Below, one piece after another: positions 22,232 through 34,200 of a stretch of DNA of 64,000 bases. Numbering within the stretch: position 1 is the first letter of the stretch; each line of letters opens with the position of its first letter. Made by a program: the position numbers and the translations under genes. The notes beneath the pieces were generated by a model that saw only the letters and a list, made by a program, of their open reading frames with translations, did not search any database and was not told where the DNA came from. The stretch is from Heliocidaris erythrogramma (lineage: Eukaryota; Echinodermata; Echinoidea; Camarodonta; Echinometridae). The stretch lies in NCBI GenBank assembly GCA_025617745.1, contig CM046869.1, forward strand, positions 13,287,168-13,351,167, read 5' to 3'.

Positions 22232-25200
22232 CTGGTATAACAAAAAATAAAAAATAAAACTCAAAACACTGGTGACTAATGGAAAGAGATAAGATGTTTT
22301 ATAGAACAGGTTCAAGAATGTAGGCAATGTTATTGGAAAAATGACATCACGTGACCGTGCATTATTCTTTCCCACCGTGCAAAAGAGTTCCCATCAAAAA
22401 TTGATAACGTACGTTCGATACCTTGCGATATTATTGATATCGTTTCCTCGTTCACAAATTATTTGTGCACAACAAAGTACAGCGCGTAGTGCTAGCGCCT
22501 AGCTAGCTACTGCGGTAGGTACCTAGCAAAACTAGTATCTGCTGGGTGGCCCAGCCCACACCGCCCGGGCCTGAGCAAAGCAGTATTCTGCAGATTTCAG
22601 CTAGCGGTACCATATCGGCCGGTCCATGATCCACCCTGCCCTGGGCTTGGTAGCTTGCTTCAGTAAGGAGTCATCATCTACATGTAGGATGCTTTAACTT
22701 TGTGGGACAACTTCCAGTTTGCCCTTTAACTGTCAATACACTTATTGTTCTTCCTTACGTAGGCTGGAATTTATTTTGTACAAAATTTGAAGGCGGTACA
22801 ATCCAAGCGCCAGGAGTCTAGTAATGTTGACTAATTATTTTTTTAGCTGTTGTGTGTTCGTGTCCATCAAGTTTAGCAAAGTTTGGACAATATACTTTTA
22901 ATACATGGTTGGGAGTGCGTGGTGCGATCTGGCAACACAAAGGTTCAGCTGTTTCAGTGCGGGCATGTAATCCCTGCGGTAAAATGACAATTCAACTACG
23001 CGATTTCATTGCGTTTTAAGGTAGCACACACCAGAGGTAGCTTCTAACTACGCTGTTGACCTTACGAGCATAAATGAGCAGAGTCCACGTTTGGGTGGTA
23101 GTGAAATTTTTCGTGTGTAAATTTTTTTTTTTTTTTTGGCTTACGCATTCTATCCAACAGACGGGCGCGCCCGGAAATTGAACAGGATTTATTTTTAGTC
23201 TTCCAGGATTATTCTCTTCATAAACAATTGAAAAATAACTGAATAGTTAATTATGAATAAGTCCATGGTTGGGTAATGTTGACACACAGTCCTCGTTTTC
23301 CGGTGGAAACACGTATGCGTGTGTGTGTGTTGTGTAGCATGTAGATGCTATTCCATTAGATCATTTAGCTCACCTGAAACTCATCCTCCAGTATGCAATA
23401 TGAGAAGCCACCAATGACTGTCAGTCTAAAATGATACAGCTGTGTGGCCTGAAATGTAAAGCAGTAGAACATGTTTATATCTGATCTAACTCCAATATGA
23501 ATGTATCATTTAACCATAGTATCAGTCTGGAATGGTACAGATGAGTAGTCTACTGTGTAAAGCAACCGTAGTACAGGTTTATATATGATAAAACTATGAT
23601 GTGAACATAAAACGTCATGACCCCAACCCTCTACTTGAATCTCTTCATTGGCTCCCTATAAAAGAAAGGATTCTCTTCAAGATACTATTGTTTGTTTTTA
23701 AAGCCTTTCATGACCAAATGCCATCAAAGATTGCATCACATCTCACAACCCATCACATCCTAATCTTCGCTCTTCTAGGGACCCATTTCTTCTCACCATC
23801 CCCAAAACCTGTAATAAAGCTGGCGATCGTACATTTACTGTGTCTATACATCCAAAGAATGGAACAATATCCCCTCTTTCATAAAATCAGCTAATGCCAC
23901 AGACCAATTGAAGAAATTCTGGAAAACGTATCTATTCCTGGAAAAGTAAAAGTTAAACCTTTTTCATTTCTTTCAAACTTTAAGCTTAATAAGTTAATTT
24001 TTATTCTATGTTATGGATTATTAATTTTGTATTAATGTTAATGTAACATTGTTATGCATTATTAATTGTATTAATGTATTATTAAGTTTGTAAACACTGT
24101 GATACAGTTGTACCATGGAGAGTAATATATGCTAAGTTCTTATATAAATATTATTATCATTGACTAATTAGGTATCAGCCTGAAATGGTACATTGTACCT
24201 GATAAAACTCTGATGTGAACTTTTTCATTAAGCTACAGTATCAGTCTGAAAGGGTACAGGCTGTTCAGACTACAGTTAGAACAGGTCTATTTCTGATCTA
24301 AAGATGATGTGAACATATCATTAAGTTTGATATTCGTCTGAATGGAAAAAGCTGATAAGCATGCGGTGAAAAGAGGAAGTACAGGTTTATATCTGATTTA
24401 AATCTGATGTGAACATAAAACATTAAATTATTGTATCAGTCTGAAATAGTACAGTTGTGTTATCTACAGCGTAAAGCAGTAATATGGGTGTATATTTGAT
24501 CTATGATGTGAAAGTATCATTAGACTATAGCATTAGTCTGAAAAGATACAGCTGTACAACCTACATTTTAAAGCAGTATAAATACAGGTCTATATCTGAT
24601 TTAACTATGATGTGAAAGTATCATTAGACTATAGCATTAGTCTGAAAAGATACAGCAGTACAACCTACATTTTAAAGCAGTATAAATACAGGTTTATATC
24701 TGATCTAACTCTAATCTGAGCGTAAATGCATATGAAACCAAAAGGTCACTTGAACATACAAACAATTTCTGTTGGGAACCTAGGTGTCATCCAATCGTCT
24801 TTTTTCATTGTACTTCATACATAGTTTTTAAGGCTGGTCATGTATTAATGATTTGATAACAATACCAGTCTATCCAGGTAATGTATGATACTCAAATGAT
24901 TTGTGTTAATAATAAGCCTTTGTAACCAGTTTTAATGGATCCAATACATTTTCTACATAGACCAATGAATTCATCATCATCATTATCAAATTTGTTGATA
25001 TGAACCATCCTTGTAACTAATAAATGCTCATATGGACGTAACAGTAATAAAAACAAAGAGTTTATACTTACGAGGAATATGACGACAAGTTGATTAGGAC
25101 TATGCAGGTTATTGACAGGGATCCCTACAATCTTTCCAATCTCAGGCAGATATTCTATTTCAGCCGCTATATCAAGCAAAATCACAAACATCAAAATGTT

Positions 25201-28200
25201 CAGGTTTTTTTAATGCTTCTACAATAAATCAGTAAAATCATTGACTTTGGTTAATATTACTTCTAGAAAGAACACATTTTCACAAATTACTGTCAAGGAG
25301 CTTATACATTTGAGAGATGTCACTCCAAGATTATAACATTTTTCATGTGCCTTTTGGGATGAAAATATAAAGGAAAAAATAGAGCACATTGTTTTGGGTT
25401 GTGTACTTGAGGTATGTCACTTGGTTTTCAGGGGGGGGGGGGAGGCATGGGCCAGGCGTGCCCCCTTAATCCGCCAGTACTCAAACCATAATGATATAGC
25501 TACAACATCTTCCTACATGAGTAGTCTCAGATGGGCTTTTGATTGCATATATATATATATACAAATTATAGCATACAAAAGTTATTAAGTCCTAGGATGG
25601 ATTCTTACAAACTCATATCTTCTGAAGGTATCTCCTTCTAAATTATATAAGCTTCAAAATGAAAACAAATAAACTATGTTCACATGATACACCATTTCGT
25701 TTAAACAATTTTTGTAGTATTTCAAGAACAAATTTCGCTTTACAATACAACCACCACTATATATTGTATACATCTAGTATAACACTCATTGTGGATTTCA
25801 CTTTTTTTCATGAATGATTAAAGGTGATGTTGAGAAGAAAAATCTATTAACTGACCTTGAATGACATAGTCTATCCTGTTATTAAGCTCCTTGATGGTAA
25901 GAATGTAAGGTTCAGCAAGGACCTGATCCTCTTTACCTCTCTGACTAATCACTAGATGAGGGTAGAGATTCTCAGTGTACGTGATGCGATAAACCTGTCA
26001 AAGTTAACAAGAAACTCACAAATATGGGCTATGAGAGCAAAAGGGCATGCATGAAATCGGTTACGTGTCATTTTTCCAAAGATTCATAATTCTGAAGGTT
26101 CATTTTTCTGAAGGTTCGTAATTCCGAAAATGAAATGGGTTCATAATTCCAAAAATAAAACAGGGTTCATATTTCTGAAGGTTCGTACTTCCGAAAAGTT
26201 ACGGAGGGCTCCATTGCATTTTCGGAATTACAAACCTTTGCAATTATGAGCCCTTTTTCATTTTCGGAATTACGAACCTGCGGAATAACGAACCTCCGGA
26301 AAAAACTAGTACCCCCCATGGAATCAATGTCTGACATGTACTCCATATGTGAGGTTTTCATATCACCGTTTATTTTCCTCACATTCCATAATCATTAATC
26401 CCAAGCATGTGGGATGATGTTTGCTCGAACTGATTTTATACATACATGTACAAGCTGATTTTTTTATTAGGTGATCGGTACCCTGGAGATGCAAAGGGCA
26501 CATATAAAGCCAGGAGCCAAAGCCTCTTGATCCTGGGGCTGAAACGGGGTTTCCCCTACACTTCCAACTTTTACTTCTTCCCTCTGCCTAACTCTTCTCT
26601 AATATCTCTTCAACACAGTTCACGTTTCTACTTATCATCCTCTTCTATTTAAAAAAAAAAGATAAATAAATAAATCAAATCAAATCAAATATGTCCGCAA
26701 GGTATTTTATCTTCTTTCTACCCCAGTGTATAAGTGAGTATCCGGTATGTATGCTCCCTTGTGGAGTGGAGAATGTGCATTGCATGTGAGAACTAGCAAT
26801 CCAATCCAATGACCTGAGTATTATCATAAGAGCTTAGAAACATGAGATAGCTTCGCGAAATGTAGCGGCACAAAACAAAACGAGTCCGGAAGGCAAAATG
26901 CATATTGTTGAAAATCCAAATTTTATTGCATTGACTCATGAATGAGTGGTTAAATATAATATGACGACCGTTATTAGGGATCATATTACTCATCTACGAT
27001 TTTGCCGTCTGCGTTTCCGGACGCGTCTTTTCGTGCCACTCCGTTTCGCTATTAAATGTAGCTATTAAATTGGTACCTTTTCCCTGCAGTCTGTGAAGAG
27101 CTGTAATGATGACAATCTCATCTCATCGGTACATTGGCATTCCTTTCTAGACAGCTTACCTGCACACTGCTTGTAAAAGCCACTATTCTGAAATGATTCA
27201 ATTCATTTAGTTGAAATAACTTTTAAAGAGACTGTACAATGGGCATTGGCGGATAAATAATGTTGCATCTTCTGCCAGATTTTACATTTCTGCACAAATG
27301 TAAAATGACATGAAAATGATAATCCAATTACTATTTTTTTTTTGGATATGTGTTCTTCAATAAACAATTTTCTAAATCATAATGAATGCTAAAGATTGAA
27401 TTTTATACTGGAAAAAAAAAATCAAGATCATTTCAGCATCTGAAAAACATAAGTATTCAAATCTAAATAAAAAATATAGTTGTTATATTTAAACTTCATA
27501 TCTAGCTTGGAGTCTTAAAACAAAACTAGAAATGTCCATTGCCGCACATTGCGAATGTATCCCCCGGCAATGGCAGCGATTTTTGCGTCCTCCTTTTGTT
27601 CGAGGGAGGAACAAAGAACCTCCCCCTAGCTCCCCTCCCTCAAACAAGAGGATGACGTAGAGATCGCCACCAGCGGCCCAGGCTATTGTCAACATTAGGA
27701 GCAGCATCACCAAAACAATATGTGTGTAGAATAGAGTATAATAGAAAATTTGAAAGAAATCTGTCAAGAAATGTAACCTGCAGAGTGTACACAAGATATC
27801 CACTAAAATATGACCTATATGTATATGATAAGAAAAAAATGAGTAAAATCATTACAGCTTGCAAACTTACCTTTGATACTTCATAGTGGTCATTGAGTTT
27901 TGGCTGACTAGGGTCAGCATTGTAGACATTGTTGGTCAGTGGAATAGCGATACCCAGATCAGATGGTGGTCTATAGTTGACCTAAGGTAACGGTCAAAAT
28001 AAAAAATATATTTTATAAATGGTATCTTCATTTATGCTATAGCATCAATCTGACTACAAAGCATTTGTATGAATGTAAGTCTCAGGAATTGGGAAAATAC
28101 AGGAAATACCAATACTAAATTGATTCAAAAGAGATTTTGGAATATTGACTCACACCTGGGGTTTTAAGCATCCATTTTTTCCTTGAGGAGCAAAGAGTAT

Positions 28201-31200
28201 AAAAGATTTTTTATAAAGACATCTTGGAATACTGGGGGGTGTTTCACAAAGAGTTAAGTTTGACTTAAAGTCATGCGTAAGTGCCAATGCGCATACGGTA
28301 TTCTCATTTGTAGATTACCCAACAGCGCCGCCCCTGAGCATGATCTTACCAATGCGGTGATGTGTCATATACCGCACGCAACAAGGAATTTAAGTGCGAC
28401 TTTAAGTCAAACTTAACTCTTTGTGAAACACCCCCCTGGACTTACATCTAGGGGCTGTACTGTATCAATTTTCTTGATGAGTAAAGGATATATGATTCTC
28501 TTGAAGACATACTGGGGGGGGGGGGGGTTTCATAAAGCTGTTCGTAAATTTACGCATGACTTTATGAACGACGTGAATATGAAGTGCCAGATAGGATGCC
28601 CAACAGTGCCCAATGTTTTTCCTGATGTTTTAACAAAGTGTGACTGTATTTCCAATAACCTCAATTCAATTATTGCAAAAAAGATACCTTGCATTAAAAA
28701 TATTGATCATAATAAGAATGTTAATCTACATCTGCACAGTTCAACTTTAGTTGATGCAGTTAAAAATGATTGAGCATCCCATTTGGCTTGTCACATTTAA
28801 GTCATTCGTAAAGTCATGCATAACTTTATGAACAGCTTTATGAAACCCCCCTAGAATACTAAAATTAAACTTAGGGCTGTTCAGTAGTATTTCTTTCTTG
28901 AGGAGCAAAGGGATTAATAATTCTCTTTAACCCCTTCCATGCCACCAGATTTTTGAGCAATTGTCAAAATTGTACTTTCAATGGTTGAATATTAACTCTC
29001 AATGAGTTTTTTCTTGAGCTAAATGGGCAAAGATATATCGCATAGGAATAAACATTATATTGAAGGCACAGGTTTTGGTACGAGGAAGAATTTTCACGTC
29101 ATTTTGAGTCTAAATGAAATCTTCAACACTCCAATATTTGGGCGGGATTTGCCGCCCATGGGATGGTAGGAGTTAAAGACATTATGGAATATGGAATTAC
29201 ATCCGGGGCTTTAAGTATTTGTTTTCCTGATGAGCAAAGAGTATTGGTTCTCTTACTGACTTACAGCTAAAGTAGTGAGCAAAGACTGATTCTTTCTATT
29301 CTTTGGTGAGCCATAAAGGAAGTCTTGTGATGAGACTGGTGGATCATAGACGAAATGAAGTCTCTTTGTCGGTGGGCAGGTAAAATGTATAGTCAATGTG
29401 AATGAGACAGAGTCACACCGAAGAGAAGCTGATGGGATACTGATCATGATGGATGATACACCCTGGAAAAAAAACATCATGACAATTCATGTAGTTACCG
29501 CTGTACTATATTGGTTATAATTTTTCAAAAACTAGTTTGCTTCATGGTTTTAATCACATCGCTGCTAAGCAGACTCTGACTTCAGATTTAGATTTATTGA
29601 CTGATTTCAATCATATTAACATAATACTGTAGTGCATAAATAAATACAATAAGAATAATATAACAATGGTGTTTTTCCATAGATATGGGCACATAATTAT
29701 ATATCAATAAATAAATTATATGATGCGCAAATATTGACCCAAGTGATGTTGAAAACAGTTGGACATGTTTGGAAGCAAAGCTTATATATTTCTCTTTGAA
29801 AGAGATCTTGAAGGCATATAATTCCACTCTATTAGTGTCATTAAGATGGTAAAAGTGAGGGAGAAAGAGAGAGAGAGAGAGACAGAAAAGGAGCGAGAGA
29901 GAGCGGAAGAAAGCAGGGCTGCACAGACGACACAAGATTTTTAGTAAGAAACTCAATCCACAAGTTCATTAAAAAAACAGGGAATTAAATTATGACAAAT
30001 CTTTAAAACCTAGCATAGCAAAAGATCTTTTTAAAGAACTATCTAAAGTTACATTGTAATGAGGTGTAGACTGTTTGAAGAGAAGATAATGATAATCAAT
30101 GTTCTATCTCTTGAAACTGATAATCAGCACTTTACATGTAGATTGCACTTTAGAGTTGCAATGAAGCACTTGATGACCTACTTAAATAAGTCTTGAAGAT
30201 GGGGCAACATAACAAATCATATTATTTGCTGCATAAACATTGGAGAACTTTGCTCAACCACGAACTCTCCATAACAAATCATATTATCTGGTGCATAAAC
30301 ATTGGAGAACTTTGCTCAACCACGAACTCTCCCATTGAATTAACTTACTTTATTGTGTACTCTGTGTCGTACCGTGATAGTAGCAGTTTCCATGCCATAT
30401 CTATTGTACGTACGTGATGTCTGCACTCGTATCAGGGAAGGATTGTTAATCTGTACAGACATCATAACCTTCTCAGACTGCCGAACTATCAAAACAAGAG
30501 ACAACATTCAGTCAATGTTAACAATAGAAATCAGTAATGATCAATGTCATGCCTGGGTAACAACTCATTGATATGAATCAAAGCCAGCAGGGTCCACTGG
30601 CACGCCGCAGGTTCACACCTGCATAGGATAGCGCGATCTATCTTAGCACTGTCTGCAAAGTATGCGAATAGGCGCACTCTAGATCACGCTATCTCTCATG
30701 ACCACCCCCCAGAGGTGGTCCGGTTTGTGGTCCGGTTTGGGATCACCGTGGACCACCATGGAGCGTGCCGGAACGATTACGCCACGTTCTCACTAGCTTA
30801 GAGGTGGAGCGATCTAGCGCGCACTAGAGCACGCTTCCCCTTGTAATGAGAACGGGGTCATTGAGTATGTCTCAAGAAGGATAGCTTGCTATCACTATCT
30901 TCACCTGATAAATCCTGTAATTATTTGTAATTGGAAATTCTCAAAAGGGAATTACAAAGGACTTGGGGTTTTTTTGGGGGGGGAGGAGGTAGCGGGATCC
31001 TCTTAATACTTCAAAGACTCATGGAAGATCATAGTCTCTATCAAGAGGAATATTTGTTGTTGTGATACTCATAATTTTAAAATAAACATTTTTTTTAATG
31101 AATTGTTACAGTCGATTCAAATATTGTTCCATGTGTTATTTGTGCATACTAAAGAAGGCCTTCAGCATGTAAAGGGATCTTTGGAGAGTGCAGGAAAGAA

Positions 31201-34200
31201 GGGTATATTATTTACACGACAGGATACAAGTTGGTGTACCCAAACCATTCTTTAGCACAGCGTGTAATACTGCCATCTCATGTTGTTAGTGAACCCTGTA
31301 AGGGAGGTGTATATAGCTAGATTTAGAAATAGACTGATCCATCCAATGAGTTGCAACCACTGGGAGTCACATGTAGAGGTTAATTCTTTGGAAATGGGCC
31401 ATTCTTTGTAAAGTGACACTCTCGGTCACACACGTGACCATCGAACTCATTGAACATCGAACTCATTTCCTCATTGCCGGAAAATCAGACTTCATTTTAT
31501 TGATTTTTCTTTATTACCAGTTTCTTACATGAAAAAGATTTCCTTGTCCTTGACAAGAAAAAGTCATTACCTAACCATAATGTTTTTGCAGAGACATTTA
31601 AAAACGCCCTTTTTTTTAAAGTGGTCACACACGTGACCGACCCAATTTTCACCTCTTAAAGAAAAGAATGCTCACTAATTTATGGAAAATTGCTTTCAGA
31701 GCAATCCCACCATACAGTAATGAAAAGTGGAAACTTGCACTCCAAGGGAAATACGAGAAAAGCAGGTTTGAATACCAACAAGTAAGACCCTTTCTGGTGC
31801 GAGGTCACACACGTGACTGACCTAATGTTGACCTCTGAAAGAAAATGATGTACCCTCATTTAAAATAATTCTTCTAATACTTCTACTACACGACAGATAC
31901 TGAAATACTGGAAACTATTTTTCTGGATTTCGGTCACACACGTGACTGAGAATGGCCCAAACATGCTTCTGACATTGATACTCTCTGTACCTCAAATCAT
32001 ACTTGGCCCCATCTTTCACTCTAATATCAAATACATAATCAAAGTAGTCACTATGTGTATGAATAGATGTATTTGTGCAGTGATATGTAAACATTTAAAG
32101 GGGAAGTCCACCCTGATATCAAGTTTGCTTTTAAAAACAAGAAAAACTAGAAATGTGCATTGCTGGTGCCGCGCAATGCGAAATGTATCCCCCGGCACTG
32201 GCAGCGATTTGATGGAGGGACAAAGACCCTCCCCCATCCCCTCCCTCAAACAAAAGGATGGTGTAGAAATTGCCGCCAGTGGCCCGGAATATTGTCAACA
32301 CTAGGAGCAGCATTACCAAAACGATTTGTGCAGATTAGAGTATAATGCATTTTTATAGAAAATTCGGAAGAAATATGACCTCAGAGCGCACATAAGCCAT
32401 CCACTAAAATATGACCTTTGATCCTATGAAAGACGGAACACTCGAGGCAGCATCACCAAAAACTGTAGAGGTGTAATCTATAATGGACCTACATACAAAA
32501 TCTGAAAGAATTGAGTTAACAAATGTGTCCTCCAGAATGCATGCAACGAAAATATGACATTTGACCCTAACAACAACCTGAATATGACATTTGACTGTAT
32601 AGAAAGTGGTACAGTACCAGCAAACAATTTAGATGTGTAGGTTTCACTAAGACATATCTTCATATAAAATTTGAAAGAAATGTGTTGAGAGATATACCAA
32701 GATACATCTCCATATAAAATTTGAAAGAAATCCATCAAGAAATGTGGCCTGCAGAGTGTAATCACGCCATGGCCTGAAGTATGACCTTTGACCCTATAAA
32801 AGACGGAACACTGGTGGCAGCATCACCAAAAACTATAGGTTTTTAGATTACACCAAGATACATCTCCATACAAAATTTGAATGAAATCCGTTAAGAAATG
32901 CAGAAGTAAGAGTGCACAAAAGGGACAAATGAGCTTTGACCCTATAAAGGACGGAACAATGAGGGCAGCATCACCAAAAATTAAATATGTGTAGATTATA
33001 CCAAGATACATCTCCATACAAAATTTGAATGAAATCCGTCAAGAAATGCAGAAGAGTGCACAAAAGGGACAAATGAGCTTTGACCCTATAAAGGACGGAA
33101 CAATGAGGGCAGCATCACCAAACAGTAAAGATGTGTAGATTATACCAAGATACATCTCCATACAAAATTTGAAAGAAATCCATCAAGAAATGTGGCCTGC
33201 AGAGTGCACTCACGCCATGCCCTGAAGTATGACCTTTGACCCTATAAAAGACAAAACACTGGTGGCAGCATCACCAAAAACTATAGGTTTTTAGATTACA
33301 CCAAGAGACACCTTCATGCAAAATTTGAACGAAATCCGTCAAGAAATGCAGAAGTAAAAGTGCAAGGAATGGAAAAATGACCTTTGACCCTATAAAGGAC
33401 GGAACAATGAGGGCAGCATCACCAAACAGTAAAGATGTGTAGATTATACCAAGATACATCTCCATACAAAATTTGAATGAAATCCGTCAAGAAATGCAGA
33501 AGTAAGAGTGCACAAAAGGACAAATGAGCTTTGACCCTATAAAGGACGGAACAATGAGGGCAGCATCACCAAACAGTACAGATGTGTAGATTATACCAAG
33601 ATACATCTCCATACAAAATTTGAAAGAAATCCATCAAGAAATGTGGCCTGCAGAGTGAACTCACGCCATCCCTTGAAGTATGACCTTTGACCCTATAAAA
33701 GATGGGACACTGGTGGCAGCATCACCAAAAAGTACAGGTTTTTAGATTACACCAAGGGACACCTTCATGCAAAATTTGAACGAAATCCGTCGAGAAATGC
33801 AGAAGTAAGAGTGCAAGAAATGGAAAAATGACCTTTGACCATATAAAGGACGGAACAATGAGGGCAGCATCACCAAAAATTAAACATGTGTAGATTATAC
33901 CAAGATACATCTCCATACAAAATTTGAACAAAATCCGTTGAGAAATGTGGCCTGCAGAGTGCACTCACGCCATGCCCTGAAGTATGACCTTTGACCCTAT
34001 AAAAGACGGAACACTGGTGGCAGCATCACCAAACACTATAGATTTTTAAATTACACCAAGAGACACCTTCATGCAAAATTTGAACGAAATCCGTTGAGAA
34101 ATGTGACCGCCAGAGCGCACACAAGAGTACACACAAGACATCTATCAAAATATGACCTTTGACCCTATAAAAGACGGAACACTGGGGGCAGCATCACCAA

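Larger units (their letters stand above)
28147..29262. repeat. Intronic tandem array (~80-90 bp) with three MITEs
   Basis: Four diverged units at about 28147-28233, 28437-28513, 28852-28930 and 29173-29262 share TGAGGAGCAAAGAGTAT-like and GGGGCTTTAAG-like words. The last unit abuts the donor of exon 29265-29462. A different MITE separates each pair. Confidence 0.65.

Noticed and set aside
28423-28773. 116-codon open frame across a MITE
   Set aside because: It begins in array sequence and passes through the G run and the MITE end; no domain visible.
32478-33964. Repeated minus-strand frames such as MEMYLGIIYT with membrane-like composition
   Set aside because: They come from the ~150-bp satellite units; starts and stops shift from unit to unit.
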